DNA of 49,782 nt from Lobulomyces angularis (GCA_027604685.1 JADHYX010000145.1:1-49782), one strand, 5' to 3'. Shown: positions 23,030-35,313, numbered from the stretch's first letter. Translations and numbers: made by a program. The notes: generated by a model not told the origin, from the letters alone.

Positions 23030-23600
23030 CATACGTAACAAAAATAATTGTGTCCAAATTATGTTGTAATAATGTTATTTAATCTCTTAACAACAAAAGA
23101 TATAATATTGAAGTCTCACATGGAAAATTATATTCTAGTTTGATGTTGCCTGAAATAGATGGTATCAATAAACATGTATAATAATTATTATCAAATACTA
23201 TCAAAACATTACAAAATGAGCAACAAAGTTTCTGATTCAGAAAAGGATACTCTAGATGATTCTTTATCTTTGGATACCCAAAATTTTAGTCAATATATTA
23301 AACAAAATTTTATTTTTTAATATACATTTTATATCTAAATATTTTACATAGATTTAAAGACAGTTTATTATTTAATCAACGATTTTCAAAAAATTCCAAA
23401 TCAAAAATTCATTGATAACACTCCATATCCATACTTTATAGATATTAGACAGCATAATAGTCTTATAGTTATACCGTTTCCGTTACTAAAAGGATGAATT
23501 CTTAAAAATTATATTCTAGTTTGCTATAAGGTTACATATATTATAAATTTTTAGAAATAACAGGTCATATATAAGTCATTATTACTCTTATTTTTGTTAC
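23030..23600 (+). pseudogene. decayed ORF of unknown identity bounded by inverted repeats
   Basis: Coding-like frames on the plus strand: NNKRYNIEVSHGKLYSSLML, a small ATG frame at 23216 (MSNKVSDSEKDTLDDSLSLD), and later LINDFQKIPNQKFIDNTPYP followed by YFIDIRQHNSLIVIPFPLLK. They are separated by TAA/TGA codons and shifts. The tract is flanked by a 19-bp inverted repeat (CCATACGTAACAAAAATAA near 23031 and its complement near 23588) and contains a 19-bp direct repeat (AAAATTATATTCTAGTTTG). I do not recognise the family. The boundaries suggest an inserted element. Confidence 0.4.
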
Positions 23601-23802
23601 GTATGGTTTTTATGCTATTCATTTCGCAGTGCTTTATAATAGTAACATTTATTTCCGTTAGGGACTTCCTAGTCGTAGGCAATATTAAATTAAACCATGT
23701 AATATTATTGGTTATATGCTATTATTAGGCTTAATTTATTTATATCCCCCCAAATAAGTGTGCGGTTGTTTTTATACATGACTCTCCAATATTTAGTGAA
23801 TA

Positions 23803-23858
23803 CCAGCTTGCGCGCAATTAACAGCTATAAAAATGCGCGCTTATTAAAATGCGCAACT
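23803..23858. repeat. GC-rich double-hairpin element
   Basis: CCAGCTTGCGCGC, AATTAACAGCTATAAAAAT, GCGCGC, TTATTAAAAT, GCGC. Same modules as 4516 but with the middle module rearranged. Confidence 0.8.
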
Positions 23859-25975
23859 TATTTATATATTGAAATATTTCCTTTTAGATATTGTTAAAAA
23901 ATAAGTATTTCATAAAAACATTTACATATCAGCCTGATGTAATATTATGATAATAAAAATAAGTATCCAGAGAATTTCCTAGATATCCTAATATAAGTAT
24001 TTTAAACATTTTCTTGAATAACATTTAAATTAGAGATTGAAAGTATGGTATAATCTCCCGACCTCAAATCGGCCCTATAGGAAAAATACCCAACTTATAG
24101 AGTTATAGCATTAGTTGATTACTTAGTATAGAGGACATGGCTTTACGAGCTGCATATTTGAGGAAATTTCCGATGATACCTCTTTTTAGTAAGGACATGA
24201 ATACTATGATCTGGAATTAAAGCGGATGCTGACTAGAACTTTTAATAAGACTCCTTATAGTTATTAAACAGTATCATTTATTATGGGTATTATTTGTTTG
24301 CATGGCTATTGGTTAAATGTGACCTACAATAGGAACCTATAAATACCTGACACAAAGTAAAATTTATATTAAATATGGAATGATATTATAAAATTGTATA
24401 GTTAATTATCTTTAAATTGCTTATCCTTATCAAGGATATACTAAATTATATGCTTTATAAAGCATAAGGTAGAGTATTCATGAAAACCACATATTAGTTA
24501 ACTAACTCTAGCTCATAGATATCAGCTTAGACGAGTAAACAAATTTGTTATTGTGACTTTTATTTTAACAACGATATTATTTACAATATTTAACTAGGTA
24601 TATAATACATAATTAATCCTTACAACCTGTGGAAGTTATTATTCGGATCTTTTGTATTCAATTTGTACTCTAGTATTCCTAATTAAGCGCCAATTTATGG
24701 AGCACACGTTTATATTCTTATAAATAGGAACATATTTTGGCAGAGACCTACGGTTAAGACATTTATTACTTATTGCTTTATACTAATTGTTAAGGTACTT
24801 TTATTGATAACATATGTCTAAATATCAATAAAGTTAAAAATGTAATTAATATTTAATAAAATGTATTGAAATACTTCCTGATAAAGAAGCTAACTCTCGT
24901 GCATTTTTGTAATTATGGTGCAAGTGGATTAGCTAAGAAAGGTATAAAACTTTAATAGTTTATATTATGTTGAAAATTTTGTTATGCAAATTTAATACTC
25001 GAAATTAACTATTTATATGTATATTATTACTATTTAATTGTTTAATATAAAACTTTAACAATATTGTAATATATTTTATAGCAAGGTACTATAATTCCTC
25101 CTCTTTACTCTATTAAAGTTTTATTCATTGTCATTTACTTTTCTAAAATATTCATCATATTTATTGAAAGCAATATTTAATTATTGACTACCTATTTTAC
25201 TAAATAAACTGCTCTTATCAAAAGGTGTATTTTTATAAGTATATAGTTTTACTCTTTTTTTTTTTTCTTAGTTACTATAATATTATTTTGAGTATCATAA
25301 TTGGTACTTATTGATGTTATTTCAGGGTGTCAAAACAAAGGAGTCATTATTATATTGCTTTTTTTTAAGTTCCTATTATTCGGGGGTTGTCATATAAATG
25401 CTTCCACTTTTATTCCTATAAATTTAACTGAATCATCTGTTAGTGGGTGTTACTTGTATGTGGGACCAATACTGAAAATAAAGACTAAGCATTGTGTGTA
25501 ACCCCACTACGTGTAAACTGTTAAATAGCTATCCACTACACAAATTTTTATTACATTTCACTTGGGCTATAATAATAAATACTATCTACTATTATTTAAT
25601 TCACAGGGGTACGTTATTATTATAATTTAGCTCCTATGATAAATAGTGACCCTTTTATTATCATCACAATCTGATAAGGTATTACAAGGTACTTGGCATT
25701 TAAGCAATTCAGGAATAAAAATTAAACAGCTGTAATATTATCCCAATAATTAACTCTTTCCCCCCCCCCCCGTAGGGGGTACAGTAAGGTATCCACCAGT
25801 AATTTATAATATATAGGGTAATTTATTCCCACGGGGGGGTATATAAATATATGATGGAGAGGATAGTATATGATAAATTTGGCTTTTTTAAAGGGCGGAT
25901 ATAAATACAAAAGATGCTGGTGCTAATATGGACTATTGAAATTAAGTGTCGCATTTAAATATCTAAAATTGTATA
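23859..25975. other. AT-rich spacer
   Basis: About 2.1 kb without a supported gene. Contains a perfect 18-bp palindrome at 24449-24466 (TATGCTTTATAAAGCATA) and C/G homopolymers at 25760-25780. Open frames of about 60 codons here look random. Confidence 0.5.
24449..24466. repeat. perfect 18-bp palindrome
   Basis: TATGCTTTATAAAGCATA, self-complementary throughout. Confidence 0.8.
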
Positions 25976-26160
25976 GTGATAAATATTTAATTACACCCAG
26001 CAAAATATATGAATTAATGATAATACCACCAGGGAAGTAGCTCCAGAGTAATATAAAGAAAAGTTCCATTTGCATGAATGTAGCGCGCCAACCATTATTA
26101 ACATCACGCATAATCATTAGATATAAGATTAGGATCGAGTTCAGAAGTGAACTCATAAAT
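25976..26160 (-). pseudogene. cytochrome b fragment, truncated
   Basis: The minus strand reads IMRDVNNGW, then after an indel RYIHANGTF, matching the core cob segment [20 protein letters not shown]. Downstream similarity ends within about 15 codons. The DNA differs from the resident cob exon (for example CGCTACATTCATGCAAATGG against the resident AGATATGTACATGCTAATGG), so it was not copied recently from it. A short promiscuous or imported fragment. Confidence 0.65.
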
Positions 26161-27024
26161 ATTTTTTTATCTAAATTATTTCTTATAGTTCTTAATTCTT
26201 GGCGATTAAAATTTAGAATAGTGCTTCAATATAAAACTCATTGGGTAAACAATATAAATGGTTACGGAGTTGGCTTTTTGGTATTTATATGTTAATGGTT
26301 AGTTGCTAACGAAGGTACTTAAAGCAGGTAATGATTATAAACCTCAGTATTCATAATGCATTACATACAAAAGTTGAATTTTATCACAAAAATGCACATC
26401 TCCTTTCATAGATGCCCTTATAATCTTACCATCCTTTAATATACTAATAGATTCATCGCGGCCGTTAGACGTCCGCTATACCTATGGTCAATATAAAAAA
26501 TGATGCCGGAGGTTTGGATAAAAAGTCCAAAAAGCGGATATAATAAAATTAATTAAAGTAGATCATTTTAAATAACCAGCTCACTCAATGCTCTGAATAT
26601 ATCACTGAGCATATTTTTAATGATTAACAATGTATGTCCATTGATTCGAAGTATATAATTCTTATTTATTACGTAGCCGAAGCATTTTTGGTATGAATCT
26701 AGGTGGATTAGTACTCTTGTAAATGCATGGATATCGTTTTTTGTGAGTTTACCAAAGCATTATGACAATCCTTTCAGATAACTTCCTTCTCTTATTACCT
26801 CAATGCGTTCCTGTACATTTGTAATTATTCCGAGTATCTTAAAATATGCTGTATCATACTACGAATACTCGATTTACCAATATATGTTCTTTGCATTATC
26901 ATTACATTAGCTCAATATGATTAAACTATTATTTAATCCGTTCTCTTTTGTGCTATAAAATATACTACAATATTTTTAAATGAACTTTAGATTAGAACTC
27001 TGTCATGTAAGGAAAGGCTACTAA
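26161..27024. other. spacer between the cob and nad5 fragments
   Basis: No gene recognised. Slightly higher GC at 26450-26520 (CGCGGCCGTTAGACGTCCGC) and one degraded GCGTAGCCG-like motif near 26670. Confidence 0.45.
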
Positions 27025-27325
27025 GCTATTAACATATAAATAGTAAAAAGGCACGTAGTCCTCCATCTCTTCTAAAGTCTTGATTGTCAGCCACGGCATG
27101 AATTACGGATCCTGCTCCTAAGAATAGCTTTATAGAACGCATGGTTAACGAGATTAAATAGTGCTACATTATATGAAGATAACCCTACTGCAATTACCAT
27201 CCTACCTAATTGACTCATAGTATGCAATTACCTTTTTTATGTCATCCAATTAAAGAACTAAATACTGTAGTAATTGCTCCTACTCATAGACATAATAGTA
27301 ATATTTCTTTTCGTTGAACAAATGC
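27025..27325 (-). pseudogene. nad5 fragment of probable foreign origin, TGA as Trp
   Basis: NADH dehydrogenase subunit 5 fragment. The minus strand reads ILLLCLWVGAITTVFSSLIG, with the Trp encoded by TGA at 27284-27286. Then come [32 protein letters not shown] and [20 protein letters not shown]. At least three small indels break the frame. The resident nad5 at the same place reads [13 protein letters not shown] and [18 protein letters not shown], clearly different, and does not use TGA. The fragment resembles nad5 of fungi that use the common mitochondrial code (UGA=Trp). Horizontal acquisition is the simplest reading; an ancient duplicate is the alternative. Confidence 0.8.
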
Positions 27326-28661
27326 TTCCAACTTTTTTCTTATCGTTTTCATTCCCATAATAGTTGTCTAGTATATATATTTTTCTTCCTTCAATAATAA
27401 TGTCATTTTAACTTACTTTTTTTAGTAAAAAAATTTTTTTTCTCTCTATGCTTAATAATGTAAAAAATGCTGATTTTGATGGAAATGTACACGTATCATC
27501 ATCTTAAGATGCGAAAGAAGCAATTAAGAAACAACATGAAAATAGGAAGCTATTAAAATCGTCTTATAGTAAAATCTAACCTCTTATACAAGAGGTTCTA
27601 TTAGGAGTATATATTTTATCCTTATCCCATTGTTGAAAAGTATAATACTGAACCCGCATATAAAATATAATGAATGAATCTTCAATATAAGACAATAAAT
27701 AAAGATACAAATTGTATACTGAAAGAGCATTATTAGCATATTTTAAAAGAACATCTTTTATTGAGCTCATATTGAAGTACTATTTTCATATATCGTAATT
27801 GCTTAAATTTGCGGAATGTTAAGAGTTTATTATATGCATACTTTCCATATTTAATATATAATACTTAGTTTTATGCTTCTTTAGTAACATGTAGACAAAC
27901 TGCATTTTTTAAGTAGCTTATTAAAGTGTAGCCCATGTTACCGTAATTACGGCATTTAAATAATCTTAATGGTATTTAAGGTATAATTTAGTGTAAGTTA
28001 TTACTACATTATTTATATAGTATACAAGAAATTATGGTTTAACTTTTACAATTTATCTCCTCCAAAGGTTTGCTCTCCTATCATATAATACTGATAAACA
28101 TAAATTTGTAAAGTTAATACAATAGCTGATGGAGAGGGGAAGGTGTTTGATTTTTTTTTACTATATACCAAAATTATACAAAGAAGGTTTTAGAGAAGAG
28201 ATATAAATAAAGGAAGGAATTTCAGAAGCTCTAAATTTATCTGTCTTAGACATTACGGTATGGTAATTAGCTCTGTTATAAAACATAGGGTTCATAATAT
28301 GAAAAATGGATTTAGCTATTAAAATTTATAATAGATTTGCTTGTCTAAAAGAGGGGGGGGGAAGAGAAACTTATAGTTAATCTTATAACCATTAAATAAA
28401 ACTAATTTAAGGAGGCTTATAAATTAGTTATTCTCCCTATAAAAGGGAATTAAAAATACAAAATCGTAATATAAACTACCTTAATAAATATGGTATATTA
28501 AAAAATATCTTTCATATTTTAAGAGTAAAAAAGGTAATACAGCTATCACCTATAGTAAACCCCCGCAATCCATTTTGCATTTATAATCATGGTGGCCCAA
28601 TAGCGCAGTGTAACTAATAACTCTATCAATAAACACATTTATAGTTTTTTATATTTGAAAT
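27326..28661. other. spacer with a broken coding-like tract
   Basis: At 27446-27580 the plus strand reads NNVKNADFDGNVHVSSS, a TAA, then DAKEAIKKQHENRKLLKSSY to a TAA. The composition is like a nuclear protein but the family is unknown. A minus-strand 64-codon frame (27770-27576) overlaps downstream. G-run at 28351-28360. Nothing else recognised. Confidence 0.35.
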
Positions 28662-28694
28662 TAAGCGCGCATTTTTATAGCTGTTAATAGCTGA
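28662..28694. repeat. GC-rich hairpin element, reverse orientation
   Basis: GCGCGCATTTTTATAGCTGTTAATAGCTG, the reverse complement of the right-hand module of the family. Confidence 0.75.
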
Positions 28695-29121
28695 AACTGG
28701 TAAATCATTTTTAATGCCATAGTAAATTGAATATAAAGATAACTCATACATAGTTAATGTTGTAATTAATAATTAGTAGTATTAATGTTGATGGTAAAAC
28801 TATACATAGTTATTATAGAATAAACCCGCATATAAAATGGATACTTATTAAAGCCAAAATAAAGATATATACAATTAAGACATAATTGGATAATATTGAA
28901 ATATTGTTGTTTTGGATGAAGGATCAAGGGTATCATATTAATTATGATATATCTATTACAGATTATAGTATAAATATAAGGTTTATAATATTGCTTTTTT
29001 TTAAGATTCCTCCAATAGATGGTGATTGGTTATTTAATAGTAATTCATGGAAAGCATCTTAAATGTATTATGTTTTAAGTTAGCTATAAATGTATAATAC
29101 TAATATAGGAATTATACAATC

Positions 29122-29137
29122 ATTACCGGCTACGCAA
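29122..29137 (-). repeat. short dispersed repeat ATTACCGGCTACGCAA
   Basis: Full consensus copy of the second GC-rich family. Confidence 0.8.
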
Positions 29138-29401
29138 TAAATAATTAAAATATAAACTTATAATGGTACCTGTCATATAAATAATAATTATGGCTAACTA
29201 TATAAATACCTAATAAACTATTACTGTTTAACACAAACAAAATATATTCATGTGTACTATTTAAGAATATTATTTACTTAAAATGTTATTACATTATTAT
29301 AAATAAAGGATAAAATTAACAATTAAGATAATAAAATGACTAAAGAGAAAGTAAATAAAAAAGCAAATTAAATTTAATGATGCTCCCTATTTTTTAATTA
29401 T

Positions 29402-29442
29402 ACCAGCTTGCGCACTATTAACAGCTATAAAAATGCGCGCTT
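29402..29442. repeat. GC-rich hairpin element
   Basis: CCAGCTTGCGCACTATTAAC then AGCTATAAAAATGCGCGC. Similar to 23803 with one arm mutated (GCGCAC). Confidence 0.75.
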
Positions 29443-30056
29443 AATCGTATACTCTTATATCATACGGTTTTACTGTTGGGTATTAAAAATGTGTAACTAG
29501 TAACAGTATGCTTATTATAATAAAATTTATATGGATACTATATATTATGGCTATTATTATTGTATTTGCTCCATTAAATTTGTTTAGATTTACTTCATGG
29601 TCTGCAATTTATGGGTCCTCCATAAAAGTTAGGAATAATACATTTTTCTACTCTGATTACATTGTGGCACTAAATAATTAAAGGTAACCACCCAGCAACG
29701 AGCAATGGAAGGGGGGTAAGTCATATATATATAATGGGATTTGGGAATAATGCTAAAATTTTTTATTGCCATACATTAGAACTTATTTATTACAATTTAA
29801 AATCTCAATGTAAAAGTAAAAAAAAAAAAACATTATTGCGCCGGCTAATTAATTTAAAGAGACGTATAATAATAGTACCTAAAACTAAAATATCTTTAAA
29901 AATATATAATAGGCCATGGTATGCATGAGTAATAAATGATCCTAGTATGGATATCTACTTTTTAATTATTTTAATATTCTAATGGTTATAGGATTTTATA
30001 GTAGATTTCGTAAAAAAATGGCATTTAAATGGTTTTATTGTTTATAGGATTTTTAA

Positions 30057-30067
30057 TGCGTAGCCGG
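30057..30067 (+). repeat. short dispersed repeat TGCGTAGCCGG
   Basis: Plus-orientation copy of the second GC-rich family. Confidence 0.7.
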
Positions 30068-30502
30068 GTTAAAGAAAACTTGTCTCGATTAAGAGAGTTA
30101 AAAAGATATTGCATAAGACAATGCAATTCATAATAAAATTAGCAGCGAATAAAAGGAAGAATATATAAAGGAACAACCTAACATAAGATATATGAGTATA
30201 AAGATTATAAAACGTTATAATTGGGGTAGATCCTACGTACGTTTAATTATTACACTAGTTAAAAAGTAGATAGGTTAATATTGAGCCTAAATAAATATCT
30301 TATAATGCTTGTCACTTATTTATTTTTTTTATTAGCTATAAAAACATCGTCTAAAAGTATCTTTTTTAAAGATAAAGAGGTATTCATTGGCCGCAACTGT
30401 AATAACTTAGCTTATATATTAATTTAGCACGGTACAATTATAATATGCATATTTAGGCAATGCAGGTTTTAAGTTACCGTATTAGCAATAGTTACATTTA
30501 CT

Positions 30503-30542
30503 ATAACTTATATCTTAAACCTGCCCATAAGATATAAGTTAT
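30503..30542. repeat. strong hairpin, 15-bp perfect stem
   Basis: Arms ATAACTTATATCTTA and TAAGATATAAGTTAT with a 10-nt loop (AACCTGCCCA). The C-rich loop in an AT-rich region suggests a structural element; role unknown. Confidence 0.8.
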
Positions 30543-31300
30543 TACTCTGAGGAAGGGGGATAATACTAGCTTAAATATATTATTATATATTTATATCTAT
30601 ATAATAATATAGCATAACAATACCAAGTTATAACTAGCTTTAGGATTTATACCAAAAATGCATAATTAATATGAAGGAATAATGTAACGAATTATCCTAT
30701 TTTTAAAGTTAATTTAATAGTAAATTATGGGACCTCTTTCTTATCTCTCTCTCATGTTCTAATATTGTTATAATACTAATTATTGCAGTGAGAGAGATCT
30801 ATTTAAGAATATTTAATAGATGGATGGAACGTATTAATTGTTTAAAATAAACTTTGAGGATATTTATGGAACCTCTATTACATCCACTATCTAGTACTAA
30901 TATTTACAATTATAAAGTATCTTTCATTTTTGTTCTTATAATTGTAGAACCTTCTATTTCAACATCAACGTCACGGCATATTTTTAAATCTTAATTCCAT
31001 TTACTACCTTTTAATAAATGTTAAGCCGATAACAGATATAGAGTCTCTAGGATAATACATATTTGGGAATGATGTCATGAGATTGTGTCTCTATATCAAA
31101 GCTTACTATCCTGAAATATATTAAAATTTTCATCTGTTTTATTAATATATTTAACTATCTATTGTTTTCTCTATATTAATTCTCTTACTTATATACTAAC
31201 ATAATCTACTTTTACCGTTTATATAAAGTGTATATCTTTATTGCATATAAAGTCTATATGCGTCATCACTATGATAAACTTTTATATAGTTAAACACTGC

Positions 31301-31339
31301 AATATTTTTATAATTACAAGCTTACGCGCTTGCGCGCTA
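31301..31339 (+). repeat. 39-bp repeat ending in a GC element, copy 1
   Basis: AATATTTTTATAATTACAAG followed by CTTACGCGCTTGCGCGCTA. It matches 34294-34332 with one difference, so the GC element moved or duplicated together with its flank. Confidence 0.85.
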
Positions 31340-32186
31340 ACCTATTTTATAAGGCATGTGATTCTGCATTATGCTTCATTTTTAACTAACTTTCTGGAAA
31401 AGGCATTAAGTAGCCAGACGTAGATAGATGAAACATTATATAAACTCTGCTTTATGTCTAAATTACAAGACAAAATTGTAAATTATAAAAAAAAGTAACG
31501 AATATAAATTATATCAGTTGATTTGATTGTTTCATTTACTAACATTTATATTTTAAATATATTAGTACCTCAGTTAATCTCAATCTGCATATTTTTATTA
31601 GGCACATGTTAGATTAGCTGGTATTAAATATAAGTGCGTAATTATTATATAAAAACTATTATAAAATCAGACAAAACATATTTATTATCTTTTATACATT
31701 TTGATATTAAAAATATTCGGTATTATATGCATTTTATACACTTCGGATTTACACCTAAAAATTGCATTAACAATAAGATGAATGAGTGAATTATGTTAAT
31801 ACAAAAATTACCGGCCACTATAGCAGTTGGGAATATAGATAGTATTTATGATGCAGTAAAATATATGCAATTAAAAAAGCATTATGTTCTCCTTTTGTTT
31901 CATATAGTTATTAATATTAAATAAAAGTAATAATACGTTGTAACCATAAAATTTATACTAAAATCATAGTTGTATAATATCTAATACAAAATACTTTTAT
32001 TAAGTTATCTTGGTTTTAGCACAATACATTATGTATATAAAGTATAATAGCTTCCGAAAGGAAGCGTGTTTTACTATAAAAAGGATAATAAGACAGGATG
32101 ACATTTACAATATAAAACTATATAAGTTATATTATTTATACCTAATTTAGCTCGTTTTTCAATAATTAAAGTACGGGTCTTTATTG

Positions 32187-32410
32187 TGACAGTAAGTAAT
32201 TATTATAAAGCATTGGATGAAGTAACTAATAGTAAGAACTTAATTCCATTGGCATTAGAGCTTTATAAACAAACAAAATAAACTTATAAATATGTTTTAA
32301 CTATACCAGAACCATCATTAGAATATTGTAGTAACATAGTTAATGATCCAGAGTAGAATATTACTAAGAAAGTACTGTAATTGTGTTTTTCTAAATACTA
32401 TATTTATAAT
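32187..32410 (+). pseudogene. coding-like relic next to the kinase pseudogene
   Basis: One plus frame reads TVSNYYKALDEVTNSKNLIP, LALELYKQTK, stop (TAA), TYKYVLTIPEPSLEYCSNIV, NDPE, stop (TAG), NITKKVL, stop (TAA). It looks like real protein with three in-frame stops and no frameshift. Family not recognised. It is convergent with the nuclease-kinase relic and may have arrived with it. Confidence 0.4.
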
Positions 32411-32578
32411 TAAACATATTTTTTTAGTATTTAGATTAATTCAAAAAATACAGCTTTTAATGTTGTAAGTAATATTCATATATATTAATTATGCATTATT
32501 GTTTTTTAAAAGCATTTTAAAATTATATTACATATAAGGAATAATTTAGTATTTAGTATCTAGCTTTAATAACTCTTC

Positions 32579-34046
32579 TTAAATATTTATAGTTTCAGTA
32601 TTAGCAACTTTTTCTATTCTAGTTAAATCTATCATAATTGGTTTTAGTCCCCATTTACCATTCAACTTCTTTATTGGTAATAATGAAACATGTCTCCATT
32701 CAATGTCATCATGTTTAAATCCCTTTTATTTCATTGTCGTCAAAGCTTCTCTAGCTATTAGTAATGGATTATTAGAATATTTATTTAAATCCTCAGAGTC
32801 AAATAAACAAATTTTACTTTATAATATATGTTTACATTCAAATGTATTAACTTCTTCCACATTATTTTTATCATTCCAACATCTAGGAGATTTAAAATAA
32901 AGTTTACCATTATCATCTTTTATACAATGGAAAGCAAATGGCATTACTATCTTTGTTATATTTATAACTTTAATAATATATGTCTTACAATTCCATAACA
33001 TATTCCAATTATTAGATTCATCTGTAAAATTTTCCTCTGATTTAGATTCAGTATTTTTCGTAGGTGCTTTTATTACCATTAGATTTCCTTTATTAGAACA
33101 TGCTAACCATACCCTACCGTCTCTACCTCCATGATAATTCTTGATAAGATATAAATATTTTGATAATTTTGTTGGTATTTATAAGTAAAATAATCTATAT
33201 TTGGTAAAAACTTCCAAGAAGTTCTATTTTGATCAGATTCTATATATTTAAACTTAAATTTTATATTATTTAGAAATTTCGGTGTCTCAATATATGTCAT
33301 ATACATTTTATGCAAACAAGAAATTAAAGCTTGTATAGTTAATGGATCATCATGTTTATATACTCTGCTGACATATAACTTATTATCCTCTATGGTATAT
33401 GGATACGAATCTTTATCATTTTTTACATACTTAATTAAATCATCTACATTATTTAAAATTGATATCTTTTGACTATTTGTATACCAACATATCCTCCATT
33501 CATTGTAAGTACTAATTATACCGTAAACATATTTTACTCCGTAGGTATATCTTAATTCTTGCATATAACAATCTATTTGACAATATAAGTAATAATTATC
33601 CAAATATCCGCCTTCCTTACTTGGTTTTTTTACTTCACATATATCAATTATATCATTATCGGATGATCTAAAAACAATAATATCTGATATGAGATTTTTT
33701 ATACTAGAAGATAAATCTTGTTCATGTGATATATTGATTTTAGTTCTTTAAGTTAAATAACCCTTTATATCACTCAATGCATTAGAAACGAATTTATGTA
33801 CTTTCTGAATTCCAAACTCCTAAATCTCCACCATTTTATATAGCGCGATGAACTTTTTTTTATATTCATCAGATTATTAATGCTATATTCTAGTAGTATG
33901 TTAAATTCACTTCTTATTATTTCGAGTGAAATTTTTATACCTCCAAAAGATGTGTTATAACTAGATTCACTATTACTTATTAGACTTCTTCCTAGTTTAG
34001 GAAATCCTTTTGTTAAAAGCAATTGGTTTTTATTGCTAAAAACCAT
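32579..34046 (-). pseudogene. Crinkler-type nuclease-kinase-like protein relic (probable nuclear origin)
   Basis: The 5' half reads NLISDIIVFRSSDNDIIDIC then EVKKP, the D...EVK pattern of a PD-(D/E)XK-like nuclease fold, followed by QIDCYMQELRYTYGVKYVYG and GIISTYNEWRICWY. The 3' half looks like a protein kinase: glycine loop HGGRDGRVWLACSNKGN, MVIK (likely ATP-binding Lys), then AREALTTMK, KGFKHDDIEWRHVSLLP (HxD catalytic loop) and IMIDLTRIEKV. This pairing is typical of Crinkler-like proteins in nuclear genomes of chytrids, oomycetes and Rhizophagus. Lesions: TAA at 33748, 32819 and 32726, TAG near 33820, and frameshifts near 33180 and 33830. It ends at a TAA at 32579. Not expected in a mitochondrial genome, and not functional as it stands. 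Confidence 0.75.
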
Positions 34047-35313
34047 AATTGTTGTTATACTATTAATAATTATAATAAGAAAAACCTATTAATCCTACAC
34101 ATATTTATAAAATGGCTCTTATTGCTTTAAGAAGGATTTTTATTGAATATTTATAGATTATCTATACAAGATAATCATTATGATATGAATGTTACTAATT
34201 TGGCGGGGATTATTGGTAGACCTTTTACTAAATTTTATAATCATAATGAAGTTGAATTGGGTACTTTTATTCTGAATTATTTTTCTGAAACAGAATATTT
34301 TTATAATTACAAGCTTGCGCGCTTGCGCGCTATGTCCGATTTTTATAAATGTAACTAATAATAAACCTCCGTATAAATGTATTTAAGCATAATAAATCGT
34401 TTAACATACAATAAGATAATTATAGCAGTACATTTAGGTATAGTCCGTCTTAAATTAATGGCATTTAAAAGTAGATATCCAGTCTAGTCTAAAATACACG
34501 GTAGGTAACAACAAGATATGTAGATGATGTCTGAGTAGCTTCCATATTATACCCGGGGGTATATAGTTAGTTTAGTATTGTACAACACTATATAGTAGGA
34601 TATAAAATGTGTTCATATGCGTTTAGCAGATACCTTTAGTAGCTAGTTAAAAGCAATTTAATAATTAAAAGACTAGTGAAACTCCAGATTATGATAATAT
34701 TTTAGGTTTACTAGGAAGTGAGCATATTTTATTACCTATAAAATTCAACTTAACAGATGTTGGCTTTTAACTAAGCATTTAATTATAATAGTTTAGTAGT
34801 ATAATTCCTAAATATTTTTATAGTTATTAACTTGGGCTTTATAATAAGGTCTTAATAATATGTGTTGAAATTTAATATTTTGTAGCAAAATATTACAGCA
34901 ATGGATAGACGGTTTAACTAATTAGCTCCCTTATACTAGGGTCGTGCTGCCTATGAGATACGAATTAATCCAAAATAAAGGCTTTTGCTTTGGTTCGTAC
35001 TATATGTTACCATATAGATCTAACTCGTTCTCCTGAGTATAAATTATATCCGATAAGAAGATTATTATCTCAACTTACAAAATGTAATTATTATAGATTT
35101 TCATTATATTAAATAGTAATACATTTAATATAATACTTAAATATTAAGGAAGCTAAAACAAACTTAAAAATATATATTACTTACTCATGCATAGCATGGC
35201 CATAAGCTCTGAAAAAAGAAGCAGTTTTTTATATTATCCCGCTCGCTCATTTTTTAATTATATTTTAATATGTAATATAAATTTTATCTTCAATTAAAAG
35301 GGACGCAACTTTA
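34047..35313. other. spacer between the kinase relic and nad5
   Basis: A plus-strand frame at 34143-34358 reads protein-like sequence (NLAGIIGRPFTKFYNHNEVE) and ends inside the 39-bp GC-containing repeat; no start ATG is obvious and the family is unknown. The rest is AT-rich with no supported gene. Confidence 0.4.
34294..34332 (+). repeat. 39-bp repeat ending in a GC element, copy 2
   Basis: Same as 31301-31339 except CTTGCGC for CTTACGC. Confidence 0.85.

Larger units (their letters stand above)
29443..32186. other. AT-rich spacer
   Basis: About 2.7 kb with hairpins and GC repeats but no supported gene. The 64-codon frame at 29734-29928 is rich in Lys and has no recognisable domain. Confidence 0.45.
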
